A DNA stretch of 64,000 bases. It comes from Lates calcarifer. Lineage: Eukaryota; Chordata; Actinopteri; Centropomidae. The notes under the pieces are model-generated. The model was not told the DNA's origin, did no database searches, and saw only the letters and a list, made by a program, of their open reading frames with translations. The DNA lies in contig NC_066835.1 in the NCBI RefSeq assembly GCF_001640805.2, forward strand, positions 4,701,563-4,765,562, read 5' to 3'. Below, piece by piece: positions 39,301-50,779 of this stretch (the first letter of the stretch is position 1; each line of letters begins with the position of its first letter). The position numbers and the translations under genes were made by a program.

Positions 39301-40269
39301 CCTACTATTTGAAATGCATGAACACACAGCACTGTGGAATAGAAACCCCACCCTCAGCTCGGGTTTTGGTGGTGTAATTGCAGAGCAACACAGACACACC
39401 AGCACATAAACATAAATGCTCACAATGGTGTAGGTCACTTGTGTGTGCTCCGTGTAAACTCTGTGTTGGTCCTACACAGAAGTAGCCTATAAACCAAAAC
39501 TTTAGACAGTTACCAAGAGAGTGAGTCAGTGATTAACAGTGACTGTGGAAAGGACTGAGAGAGTAACTGAACTGAATGAGTGACTGAGTGAGTGATTTAC
39601 TGAGCCCCCAAAAAGCATGTGGCTAAGAGACTGACAGTGTGTATGATTTTGTTGATGTTATTAGCCAGTATCACAGGAAATTGGAGTCAAAAGAAGTTTT
39701 ATTCTGTCTTATAGATGGAGCAACACATGAAGGACAGCGGGATCCACCACTTCAGACTGAGATGGAGGAAGCAACCAAATGGGAAAGTCTTCAATTAGAC
39801 AGAGGTTGAACTGCTATTGTAAATGCTGTTTTCTTGAACAGTATGTATATACAGTCAGTACAGTGGAAGCAATGGCAGCATATTTCAAGATTGTATTGTC
39901 TTTGAAACCAGGACAATGATAAGACATCATTTGCAACTTCACTTCCATGAATTGCAAATCTTTTTATCTCTATTTAAATGATCAACTTCATGTCTCAGCT
40001 TCTCTAAGTTGCTGATCATAGTTTATTCTATTATTTGTGCTTTTACCACTGATATAATTTTAGTTGCTATGCTATTGTTGTGCCTTTTAGATAAACAGAT
40101 AATGGATGATGACATAGTAAAACACACTTGGAATAATTTAAAAATGTCTTCATATGAGAAAATATAACTTTTGACAAATGCTGTACATTCACAAACTCTA
40201 GGTTAGGCCCATGCAGCTTTTCATGGAGAACATTTCTTGGAGCTGAAAGGATTACAAAAGTCACGCATA
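36371..40269. other. non-coding part of copy 1, with minor repeats
   Basis: Contains a CTAT/CT repeat with a short palindrome at 38087-38125, (CA)n at about 38138-38158, a LINE-tail-like stretch (ACTTTATTGTCCACTAAAAT near 38662) and a teleost repeat-like stretch at about 39075-39165 (GACCATGTTTTGGTGTAAAT near 39117). 36820-37020 looks unique. Confidence 0.45.
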
Positions 40270-41211
40270 CTGTCGTAACTAACACAGACACATCAGAGAG
40301 GACAGAACAGTAAGTGCTGATAACAGAAAACCTTAGGCTGATCATTCCATAGGCAGTTACTAAATTAGATATCTCTGTGTTTAAGGTTTTGTTGAGTTAT
40401 TGATCTATTTTTCTAATTATTATATTCCAGATTTATACATTGACAAAAGAAGTGATGGATAAGACAGGATTGGTGATCTTGCTGCTTCTAGGTTAGTACA
40501 TGGTCAACAATGGTAACAATCCTATTGAATGGATTATTGTTCACCACTAAAAATGTGTGGATGAGGTTGACAAACTCATGCAAACATTTGCTGAATTTAT
40601 TTCGTTTTAGCACAATCAACACTTTCATTGGGCGTCACCAGAGAATACCACTACGTGCCACTGGTGAAAACCTGGCCTGAAGCTCAGAATTACTGTCGAG
40701 AGCTATATGACCACCTATATGTGGTGATTTGAAGAAGTCAGTGTGCTATGATGGTGAGTGTGTGCTTTTTGGATCAGTTAATTATTGTGCAGCACTGTCA
40801 GTCATTCCTGTCCAACACTAAATAATCACACTATACTTACTGTAGTTTACATTACTAAGAGTACTTCTTCTCTACACTATATAATTTCAGAGCCCTCCAA
40901 TAAATACATCCCAGTTACAACTGCTATGACCTGGTTGTCAGCTCAGCATTACTGCAGGGAGAAATACACAGACTTGACCAGCATTAGAAACCAGCAAGAG
41001 AAGGAGGAGATTATGAGTGTGATTGATGAATCAGACTGGTGGGTTGGTTTGTATAGGGATTCTTGGACATGGTCTGATCAGAGAGACACTTCATTCACAG
41101 TGTTGGCGCTTGGCGAACCCAATGGCCACGGAGGAGAACCTTTTACAGCTGCTTCACTGAAAGGGTGGATTAATTACAGTAGTCCCTTTAAAATGGCATT
41201 CATCTGTTCAA
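40270..41211 (+). pseudogene. C-type lectin-like domain gene, broken (copy 1)
   Basis: I read a four-exon plan. A 5' UTR exon ends at 40309 before GTAAGT. The signal exon is 40431-40491 with ATG at 40455; it encodes MDKTGLVILLLL and ends in phase 1. The CTLD1 exon is 40611-40753 and encodes REYHYVPLVKTWPEAQNYCR, typical of the domain start, but meets an in-frame stop at 40730-40732. Its end still reads SVCYD in another frame, so about 70 residues of the domain middle are missing. The CTLD2 exon is 40891-41211, open throughout, with YCREKYTDLTSI, WWVGLY, TWSD, GEPN and FIC. GEPN keeps the EPN sugar/Ca-binding motif, but the usual WND is WIN and the inner cysteine pair is absent. Functional relatives are secreted or membrane lectins with tandem CTLDs. 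No third CTLD or membrane exon was found. The stop makes a pseudogene most likely. Confidence 0.75.
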
Positions 41212-41294
41212 GTAAGCATTCAAATTTCATACCAGTATAGTAACCAAGTTCTAAATTTCAAACTGTCTGGTTTCAAATCTTGAACTTTATCTTG

Positions 41295-41337
41295 TGGCTA
41301 TATGGCATCTGGACCATTGCCAGATGCCATATAGCCA
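41295..41337. repeat. perfect 18-bp hairpin with 7-base loop (copy 1 orientation)
   Basis: The left arm TGGCTATATGGCATCTGG (41295-41312) and right arm CCAGATGCCATATAGCCA (41320-41337) are perfectly complementary. The loop is ACCATTG. In the second copy the arms are identical but the loop is CAATGGT, the exact reverse complement. Confidence 0.95.
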
Positions 41338-41531
41338 TATTCCAGAGGTTAAATGGTGGAGCAATCCACAGAGTGGTCTTCCTCTTCCTCAACATAAGAG
41401 CTAGCTATCAAGACTAGTGTGTATCATGTTGGAGGAGGATTTTCCACAACCTGGCAACCTTAAAGTTGTTTTTATTAAAGGCTTAGAGCAGCTTACTAAC
41501 ACTGTATAAAGGGTGTCATATTAGAAAGTGC

Positions 41532-41599
41532 TACTAAACATCTTACGTTTAGTATCTTAAATGTTAGAGTGTATTGTTAGAGAATTTACTCTCTAACAA
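41532..41599. repeat. two further short perfect hairpins
   Basis: TACTAAAC (41532-41539) pairs with GTTTAGTA (41547-41554), and TTGTTAGAGA (41574-41583) pairs with TCTCTAACAA (41590-41599). They lie about 200 bp downstream of the 18-bp hairpin and are present in both long copies. Confidence 0.8.
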
Positions 41600-43224
41600 A
41601 GCTGGTGTTCAGTCCAGGGTTGGGGAAAGTGAACAATAGAAAAAGGGAAGGATAGAGGTGGTAGCTGGTCCATTATTTAGGAAGGGCAGTGGTAATATAA
41701 TATTCTCCCCTATAAAATAATTCTAACAATACAAATTAACAGACAAACAAATAAAATTCAATAGTTATATAAAATAAACTTCAATTTAACATGATGGATG
41801 TATGGTTTACCTCTCTCTTTTTTTTTTTTTTTTTAGTTACTTACATGCTTACAAGCTGTCTACCCAATCACTTGTTAAATATGCATATTTAAGACATACT
41901 GATACTCATTTTGGGTGTACATATATAATTTATCTACATATTCATATATATAATTCACAACCTCCAAAGGTTCCTTGTTCTTATTGACAGAATGGATTTG
42001 TCTTTGACTGGGTTTGACTTTGCACCTGCTGCTGGAGCTAAATCCCCAAGCTCTCCTTAGTCTCCTCACGAGACAGCATATAATGAAACATTTAAATATT
42101 TATGTGTTGAAAGTTGTTTACCTCCATCTCTGTGGTGTACTGTAGGGTGGACGGGGGAGAAAGCTGACTCTCACTCTGTTCTCTTTGAGCAATGTCCTCT
42201 CTCTTGTTTCACTCCTTCTTTCACTTATCAGAGTTGGTGAATTAATGAAGGTGAAGACAAAAGAGAGTAGCTTTTTCAAAGAATAAGGTAGGACAAATGG
42301 AGCCATGCATTATATTCATTATTATTTCTTTGTCGCTGCCTCATCCTCCACTTTTGCCATCTGAATTCAGACACAACTAAATGCACTTCACAGTTTACTT
42401 TGGAGAATGAGACACATAAATGAAAGCATAGGAGTGAGTACATACTTGCATGTGTACAGGTTGGACACCATGTACTAGTCTGAGATAAGCATGATGAGTT
42501 CATTTCCAACACTTTGGCAATGGAAATGCCAAAATGATGCATTAAATAGAAAGATCAGTTTTTGTACAAGAAGTATAGGAAACAAAATGATATTTTTCTT
42601 GGCTCTCTAGCTTGTCTTTGTTTTGGTTGTTGATGAGAAGGCAAAAAGTGGCATGATGAAGGATCTCTGCATCTTAGATGAAAAAGAATTACTGCTATGC
42701 GATCGAAGAGAAGCCTCAAAGGTTCTAAGCTTTTGTGATTCAAACCAGGTAATAATAAATGTACAATCATAGCACCATAGGTCATAAAACCATTCATATT
42801 TTGTCACATGTGATATTATTACTCTATTAAGAATTAAAACTATGGTAGTCTCTAAGGACAAAACACACACACAAAAGGAAAACCACCATCATTAAGGAAA
42901 TCCACTTTAAATCCAGAAATGAAGCAGTTGCCATGACACGTGCAAGTGATGGAGCATCAGTATCCAAAAGAAATCCAAAAATTCCACAAAGACTACAAGA
43001 CAAAATTGATAATACAGAGATTGAGAAAAAATAGTTCAGATTTCTGCATTATCAGATATGGACATTATTTAGCATGTTTTGTTGATTACATTTCTCCTAA
43101 TTCACTCCTTATTCACCTTCTTGCCAGGAGTTTGATGAGAATATTGCTACCACCCTCATGAATCCTCATGATCATGTCTGAAAATCAAACTCCTAAATGT
43201 GCTTGCTTGAGAGGTACTTGTGAG
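41600..43224. other. no gene recognised downstream of the lectin remnant
   Basis: I searched for further CTLD exons (YCR, W-I/V-GL, EPN, FICY signatures) and found none. It contains an 18-base T run at about 41819-41836, shorter in copy 2. Confidence 0.45.
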
Positions 43225-43420
43225 CACACTCTCTTACAGAGCCAGTGTAGCTGTTTCCTGCCTTATGCTAAGCCAAGCTAACTGTCTCCTGACTGACATG
43301 CTGTAGCACTGTCTTGAAAGCAGCATCAGTCCTCCAATATAACTCTTGACCAGAAGGACAATATTTTCCTAACAATTCAATCTATTCCTATAATGTTTGT
43401 GCTTTCTCACTTGTATATGC
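43225..43420 (-). repeat. teleost interspersed repeat, inverse relative of 25500-25830
   Basis: TGTAGCTGTTTCCTGCCTTA near 43247 and AGCCAAGCTAACTGTCTCCT near 43271 are the reverse complement of the landmarks in the 25.5-kb repeat. It is short and decayed. Confidence 0.5.
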
Positions 43421-43459
43421 TTTGTCCAAGGGCGACCATGAGTGATAGACACTCTTTTT

Positions 43460-43510
43460 CAAGTATACACATGGCTTACACTCTTCTAATGTAAGCCATG
43501 TGTATACTTG
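43460..43510. repeat. perfect 21-bp hairpin, 9-base loop
   Basis: The left arm is 43460-43480 and the right arm 43490-43510, with all 21 pairs perfect (the left arm starts CAAGTATACACATGG). The loop is CTCTTCTAA. The structure is identical in the second copy at 63147-63197. Confidence 0.95.
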
Positions 43511-44103
43511 ATTGTAAATGTATGTACATGAGATGCTAAAATGACACTTGTCACCTCTGTGTTAGGTGAAAAACCTGCTCTTACTACATAGTGGTTGGGT
43601 ATTGTTGGTGTCTGAGAATCAGTTCCTCCAAAAAGTTATTATAACTGAGAGCTGAGACCAGGTCCATTTCGTAAACAAACTTAGATGTGACATTATTCAT
43701 AGTCTCTCTTTAAGAAATGTGTTTTGATCTACTATATCTTAGTTACTGCTTAATTGCAAGATTTACAAACTTACAGGGTTTATATATGAGTAGCCTCAGA
43801 TAAGCATTTAGATTAGCTGAGGCTCCAGTGGGCCTGTGGATGGCCATCCTGCCTAATTGGTCAAGTGAAGCTGAAGAACTCACTGCCACTCCAGCATCTG
43901 CATGCAGTTTCGTGTCTTAATAGCTGACCCAAGTGGGGTTAACATTTAGGTTTTGCTAGTTTAAGTTTCCCTTTTTCATAATGTGATATGGAGCAGACTC
44001 ATCACATAAAAACACACCTGGAAATGTTCCTTTGAGGCTATAAGTATGTCCCCATTTTGTTAGTACGGCTGATTAGATGAGCTGCAGAGAATAAAAGTGT
44101 CAA

Positions 44104-44379
44104 TCAAAGCAGAATAAATAAATAAATAAATGGAACAGAGAAGTGGCCTTTATTAATAGCAGCTTCATTGAGACAGAAAAGTAAATTCGTCATACTTAGT
44201 AGTTTACTAATGAGAACACAAACTCCCACAACTGGGTACAGCTCAAAATGGGCAACTGATTGGATTTCTGCAGGTAATGAGAGAAACTTGTCAGGCAAGG
44301 CGTGTGAAAAGCTCAGATCCCCATAGACCCCGAAACCAATACACGTGCCAGTATCAGTGAAAAATTCAAGGGCAACCAC
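44104..44379 (-). mobile_element. possible DIRS/Ngaro-like retrotransposon RNase H fragment
   Basis: A 91-residue minus-strand frame begins VALEFFTDTGTCIGFGVYGD, followed by SLPAEIQSVAHFELYPVVGV and a final NEAAINK. The order FTDxxxxxGFGxxx ... FLELxPxVxx ... DNxAxVxxxNK is that of the RNase H domain in tyrosine-recombinase retrotransposons (DIRS/Ngaro) and some other retroelements. The first Asp and Glu are kept and the late Asp is replaced (LNEAA instead of xDNxA), so it would be inactive. No neighbouring RT or recombinase was recognised. Assignment is tentative. Confidence 0.45.
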
Positions 44380-45174
44380 TAGAGATGATAGCAGTCACAT
44401 AGCATAGATTGCATTTAGAATCGTATTATTTATGAATAACCAGATGAACTGCAATATATTGCCTATTGAGAAATATAGAAATATTCTCCCTGCAGAATAA
44501 TGAACATGGCAAAATTAAGGTAGCAAAAATAACTCATGTGTGTAAAGGACAGGTAAGGCCTATGCATAAAACATAACATGTATTTTTGGGTCACAACATG
44601 GATGACAAACTAATTGTTTGTGTTTCTGAATGTCCAGAACTGATATTAAGACCAGATAAAAATATGAGCATGCAGATTCACAAAAAACACAAAAACAGAC
44701 CTGGTACCTGCATAACTGAAATGTAGCAATCTATTGCAAGATTATCATTGTGGCTAAGGTTGTGCTGTTTAGTATAGCATCAGAGTGCCAGTTCCAGTGT
44801 GGTAAACACTGTGTTGAGATAATGTGAATATGCCAGAGCATTAGAAAGGCTGGGGGTGGGGTGTTGCTAATATATTACTAACTGTATATAAAGATACATG
44901 ACATGTCTCCACTCACATCATTTGGAGCCAGAGTCTGTACAGTCATGACTGGCCAGTGGATCTGCAGTACTGAGGTCCTGCTCACACACCCGCCTGACCG
45001 ATCGTGAGTCAGTTACAGATGTCAATCGTGATGTTTCACCTGCATTTAGTAGTAGTATCAACTAAATAAAACCAAACTTATCAGTAAAATGAACACTTGA
45101 ATATGCTTTAGCATAATAAGACCTATAGAAATCAACAGAAACCATGTATGGAAAAAAAAATATTTAGTGTGTCC
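44380..45174. other. no recognised gene
   Basis: AT-rich. A stretch near 44920-45010 has a higher GC content and may belong to the repeat that follows, but I cannot define it. Confidence 0.35.
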
Positions 45175-45310
45175 CATCAACTAACATGGAGGGGGTGAGG
45201 GGGGATTTATGACCTTTATTGCAGCTGGCCACCAGGAGGCGATCAAGATGTTTTGGCTTCAATTACGGGAAGTTGTCATGTCATCCATACAGTCATTGCT
45301 CATGTATTTT
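45175..45310 (+). repeat. teleost interspersed repeat (GGCCACCAGGAGGCGATCAA family)
   Basis: GATTTATGACCTTTATTGCA near 45204 followed by GCTGGCCACCAGGAGGCGATC, GATGTTTTGGCTTCAATTAC near 45247 and GTTGTCATGTCATCCATAC near 45272 match a repeat seen widely in percomorph genomes. The transposon class is not certain. Confidence 0.6.
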
Positions 45311-45479
45311 GGCAACCAGTAAGCAAACTAATTCCTGATTTCTTGTATGTTGTGAGCAGTCAGCAGAGCTAAGCTAGCTGTTGACGGTTAGGAAATGCCT
45401 CCCAACTACTACAACTACCCAACTACAACTACCCAGCTACTTGTTTATTTATTTTATGTTAGCCTTTATTTTATTAGCT

Positions 45480-45624
45480 TTATTCCTATATATTCCTTAT
45501 AATAGCTTTATTCCTACTCTCTCTTCACACTGTGTTGCTTTTCCACCTCTGGATTGCAACTGGTGCACAGCAGTTTCCCTCAGGATAAATAAAGCTTCTT
45601 GAATCTTGAATCTTGAATCTTGAA
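45480..45624 (+). repeat. LINE-type 3' end with heptamer tail
   Basis: The end TTTCCCTCAGGATAAATAAA near 45574, followed by GCTTCTTGAATCTTGAATC repeats, resembles the 3' terminus of a teleost LINE. Its tail is a short tandem repeat (TTGAATC, about three and a half units). No upstream coding part was recognised. Confidence 0.55.
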
Positions 45625-47663
45625 CTGCAGGCCAACAGCTTGTTGAAGCATGATATCTTGTTTTCTGCAAATGCTACAAACAATTCTGTAGTGTTGGTAA
45701 CTAATTCTTTTTAACCTTGAGCAATGTGCTTACTTTTTTCAATGTGCGTTAAATGGTTGATTATATCTTTGAGAAACACTGGTCACATTGGATTTAAAAT
45801 GGCATTTTTCAGTATTCTGCAGCTACTCTGCAGGCAGACATGATTTCATATGTTAAGTTGTAATATTAGAAGCCATTTGTCTGCACTGTTATGTCATTTC
45901 TGATATGCTTTTTCCCAGCCTCTTAATGCAACACTCGTATTAGAGCTGAGAACAATCGATAGCCAAGAAAGGATAAATTAGAGTGTTGTCTGGCTGTTTT
46001 AGAAAATGCAGCACATTGTGCCCAAACTGAAGCAGATGTCAACGAAGCAGGGAGAAAATATTTTAAAAAATTAACAATGAACATACTAATATAACTACTG
46101 GAATACATGTGATTGAATATACAGTATGTAACACATATTGATGATATATGGCTGTGTAAGAGGATCTGACAATAAATTTCCTTTGAAGACACACTGTGAA
46201 TCCAGTGTGTGTTTGTGTGTTTTGGTTCAGACACGGTGAGGCTAATGTGTCCAGACACCTTGCGGGTCCCAAAGTGACTCTTGCAGTAACAGATCAATCA
46301 GGGCTGGCTGAGTAGACAAGCTCCCCACACCTCCATTGTGATACCATTATCTTCCATTTAGGAAGGAAAAGTCATATTGATTCTTGCCATTATGTCACAG
46401 CAAATTTGGCTCTATTTTGCTCTTTCCAAGTTCTCTGTTTGCCTGTGAGATAGAAGCTGAAACCTACAGAGGAATGGAAAGAGTCTGCACACAAATAAAA
46501 TGGCTATGTGGCTTAATGTGACATAAAAAATATTCAAAGTATTCAAGTATTGTTTTTTTTTTTCAATACCACAAGTTGTTATTTGGTTTGTTTATTGAAC
46601 ATAGTAGAGTATGTACTATATGGACATGGCTGTGTTGGCTGTTTTTTGCCTTTTTTTTTCAGAACAGTGTCTAAGGACACAGTCAGTAAGGTGAATACTC
46701 ACATTGAGGACCTTTTGACAGAGTGTTTCTATTGATTAGCAATTTGTAAACAGCAGGAGTGCTTTTATCAAAATGTACAGTGGCCTCTGCACAGCAGAGT
46801 TTGGATTAGTGAAGAATGGAGAGAATAGGGCGCTGACTGCAGTTGGCCTGGAAAAGTGATGAAGGGCAGCTGTGTTGTCGCAGAAGGGGGTGGAGGATGA
46901 GGATAAAGAAAGCAAAGAGAGGCAAGGGGGGGTCGAGGTTACACTGTACTTGCAGTACAGTGGGGACAGTGAAAGCCTTACATAAACTCAAGAATATTGA
47001 GTTTGAGTTAACACACTGAAGTACAAGAATCATTCATTGATTATTAAACGTCCATTGCCAGTGGATGAACCACAGCAGCCTGCATATCATTTTCACTCTA
47101 CAGTATGAAGAAATGTCACAAGGGCATAACCTACATACAGCTTACTTGAATATATAATTCATTTACAAGAAGACACAGTTGTAACTCTCAACATTATCCA
47201 TATAGAAAAAGTGTCACCACAGCAAAGTTGGTAGCTGTGAACCTAGAAATATATGTTACTGTTTTCTGTCAATGGGAAATGCCATGTCTAAGATTTTAAT
47301 CCAGAAAAGCTTAGCAAAGTAAAATGTTCAGCCTTAAATGTACCCCTGATGAATTTTGGACCACTATTAGCACTATGGAACATGTTGCATGTTTTGTTAG
47401 CATCTTGTGCATGTGTATGCATGTGATGTGTTACACAGTCCTGCAGGCAGTTTCATGATTCCTTCTGGTCCACAGTTGTGGGTGGGTGGGTCAGGGGGTG
47501 TTGGTGGTGAGAAACTGTGAATGCGAACAACTCGAGGGTTCCCTCAAAGTGAGAAAAGACTGGAATCTGCTCTTAAACTTTTCAGGTTGATTGAAGTCTT
47601 TATTTGGTTCTTTTTAACTAAACAAAAAACTAAACAACAGTTGTGTTACAACACAATGTAAGT

Positions 47664-47692
47664 TGGGTTAGGGTTAGGGTTAGGGTTAGGTT
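47664..47692 (+). repeat. interstitial telomere-like (GGGTTA)n
   Basis: About four perfect GGGTTA units in a row, flanked by partial units. This is the vertebrate telomere hexamer in an internal location. Confidence 0.9.
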
Positions 47693-49984
47693 AATGCCAT
47701 GATATTTCTAAATCAATCTCATTACATATTAACAGGAATTCAGACTGAAAGTGGGGCTGCATTAAAAAATGGGGGTCTGTGTTAGTGTTAGTTTTAAGAC
47801 TTGCCACATGCCTCATAATGTGAGACAAGATTTTATACCTCAAGGGTTCACTCATTTTCATTTAGTGTACAAAGCAAATACTACTGTTACTGTGAATGTA
47901 TAGCAGTATGTATTGGATTGACTAATGGAATGTATAGCAGCACAATGTTGCATTGTGGCATAGCAAAAACTACAAAGATTTTTTGTATCTAAAACATTTA
48001 GAGTTCAACACATACACTTTCATGAGTGTATTTTATCGCAGTCTCAATATGCTAGCGTCTGACAAATATGTGAAAGTAGATAAAAACTAGCCAGACAAGT
48101 GATGCATGTAAGAGGGTTGCATGTTTCTGTGTCTGTGTGTACTGTGTAATGGTTAAATGTAAGGGAAAGGACAGCAGGAAACGGGTGGGTGAACTGCGAC
48201 GCTGCTCCCAGACTGAGCAACAGCCGGCATCACAGACAGGAGACTCGCCACACATCAGGCTCCCCAGCATGTATGCAACATGTTTAGTATCACTAATCAC
48301 TTTAAATAGTCACATTTGAGTGCCAGGCTTGGACAGGGCTGCTCTACTTGTGTGCAGCATGGTTCTTAACTTTAATGAAATCATCTTCATTAGTTAAGAA
48401 TGGACTTGACTTGCCGACAGAAAGCACTGTCTGCTCTGAAAAGCAATGTCTAATGCATGGAACTGGTTATCATCATCTTCTATGTATATCATCAAGGCTT
48501 TTACTATATATTTGCATTAATTTTACAGTTATGGATACATTTCCAGACATACTTCTAAGTATGTTATGCAGCTTTAAAAGATGGTGTTGTCTAGTCACAG
48601 GAATGAATGGGCACGTCGGGCAAGTGGGCCCAGCTGTGTACCTGAATGGAAGGTCATGAAGGCAGTTCCATGAATCACCTCAGCAGGGTTAGCCTGCCAC
48701 AGATCCTCATGATTTATCCCCAGCAGGAGAGACCAGCCATGAGAGGAGGTCAGATGCATATAGTATGCAGTCGAGTCTACACGTACAGTGTATTTACCTG
48801 TGCCAGCCTGCACTGCAAGTACACACAGACATGGAGCCATGTGCCCCTCAGGTATGCTGAAACACACACACACATACACCCAAACACACAAGTACTGTTA
48901 CCCCCAAGGTCATTAGCAGCAGCTTTCCCCTTGTTTGCTTAGAACTGAGACAAACTGCCAACAAAAGTCTGATAAGCAACGCTATCCATCTTAGGGTGTT
49001 AGACAGTGCTAGTTGATTTAAATGGGTGCTAAGCAGTTACAGAGGACAAAGTGGGGGTGAGGTGACTCTACGCTGAGGACTTGGGAGGGGAACTGGGGGT
49101 GATAATGTGATTCCACAGGAATTCCCTTGCATGTTGTCAGTGGGATTGGTTGCAAAAAAAGAGGAGAGGGAAACACACAGTTCTTTCAGTTCACTCACTT
49201 AATTTGAGGCACTTTTTCTATTGACATTTCATCAAATGGCAAAACATTAGTGTTGACAGTGAACCAGTGCAGTAACATTAGACAAAACATAACAAAACAA
49301 AAGCTGAAAGATGCTAAAATTCTCTTTAGAACTAAGGGGATCTGGAAAGTCAGCCAATAATTCCCTGTGGGTTGTCACTACGAAGAACCCCCCTTATATT
49401 TAGACATTATAATTTGACCAGTTGTTTACATAAAACATTAATTACTCAGGTATGAATATAACAAAATACTTGATTTCACTGTGTGTAATTAGAACTAATT
49501 TTATTTATAATTCTACAGAAATTATTGTAAGGCAAAATGGAAAATTCATGTATAACCACATGGCTACTCCACATCATTAAATCATGAACAGTGTCAGTTC
49601 TGCAGTTAAATCATTGCTACTCTAAACACTGAACACATTTATTGCATGCATAGGTTTCACACAATATACTCTGGCAACTTTGCAATACATAAAAATGTGC
49701 ATAGTTACTGAGTAGTTCCTTTTTTACTTCATAGGAGTGTAAGATTACAGTTAAATATATCAGTAAAAGTAACTTTGATTCAGTGGTATAGTATCTCCAA
49801 GTCTGATCTCTTGTAACCCATCATTATCTATGTAGTCCAAAATTCAGTTATCCAAGAACTACTCAGTAATGGCTCATTAATTATCAAGATCTTCCAGATT
49901 CATTCCTCACTTGTTCCGCAGTAACTATGCACATTTTTGTGTACTGTGAGGTGTTTCCTATACTCCTACTAAGTTAACATAAAT

Positions 49985-49987
<3 letters not shown>

Positions 49988-50016
<29 letters not shown>
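49988..50016. repeat. (AT)n microsatellite
   Basis: About 14 AT units followed by further AT-rich palindromic sequence. Confidence 0.9.
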
Positions 50017-50019
<3 letters not shown>

Positions 50020-50779
50020 TCTATATAGAGAGATATACTATGTGTATACATATGGCCAGGAAATCAAAAATCAGCTGATGAGAAAGACATTTAAAATTTT
50101 AAATAAAAGCTAGTAGGGGACCTTAAGATTTTTTAACATATTTTTCAAATACCTCTGCCAAGGTCAGGAATTAATTGTCACGCTCAACATTACAGATTTG
50201 TTATGCAAATATTTGAATGCAGACATAAACAGGTGGTGAACGGTGTCACGCAATAGAAAAAAAAATGTTGCTTTATCTTGTGATGACACTATTTACAGGA
50301 ATCACAGCACTCCAAAGAGGATTTGAAGGATAGGACAGCTCAGCACAGCATGTAATGAGTTTTACATATTAATCAGTTCTATCCAGTCACAATTGTGTTT
50401 GTGCAGTCACCCTCCCCATCCTGCTGCTTCTTTTGGTTCTTGTGGAAACGCTGGACACTTCTAAACTGGATTTTGAATTTTGCCAGTCCTTTCGACACCA
50501 TGTGGGCATGCAACTAGACAAAATGCCAAATATGAGAAAGTTATCAAACATGATATTAACTATTTTTCAAGTGACTGCAATGTCATTGCGCTGCTTACCT
50601 GCTGTAACACCTGCTGCTGAATCTCTATGGTGCTGATGTAAGCCGTGGACTGAATTTTAATCTTCACTGTTGTTTGTTTTGTTGACTCTATGAAATCAAT
50701 CATATGCACACCAAAATAAAACATTAGCATTTTAAACAATAATGGAATATTACAGTGTTTCTGTGTTAGGCTTCAACTT

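Larger units (their letters stand above)
36181..44313 (+). repeat. long duplicated segment, copy 1
   Basis: The segment aligns base for base, in the same orientation, with 56021-64000, from TTCCAGCTGACTGCCATGGC at 36181 to the window end. Copy 1 is about 150 bp longer. Differences are scattered substitutions, one-base homopolymer changes, a longer T run in copy 1 (near 41819) and several indels: 14 bp near 36611, 8 bp near 39590, 30 bp at 40581-40610 and about 91 bp within 40895-40988. It contains a CTLD pseudogene, a LINE end and a possible DIRS-like RNase H fragment. Either the assembly has placed both haplotypes in line or there was a recent duplication; copy 2 abuts a gap, which favours the former. 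Confidence 0.95.
45625..50779. other. no gene recognised; interstitial telomere-like repeat and simple repeats
   Basis: Over 5 kb of non-coding DNA. It includes the telomere-like repeat at 47664-47692, CA-rich DNA near 48860, and an (AT)n at about 49988-50016. 48560-48840 is repeat-free with a balanced base composition but shows no protein-like frame. Confidence 0.4.

Noticed and set aside
41600..43224. Further lectin exons such as a third CTLD or a transmembrane exon
   Set aside because: No YCR, WIGL, EPN/QPD or FICY signatures on the plus strand. The short frames are unrelated.
43460..43510. 21-bp hairpin as a microRNA precursor
   Set aside because: The stem is perfect and short with a 9-base loop, far smaller than a normal animal pre-miRNA, and there are no bulges.
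47664..47692. Telomere repeat as a chromosome end
   Set aside because: Only about four units, with ordinary unique DNA on both sides.
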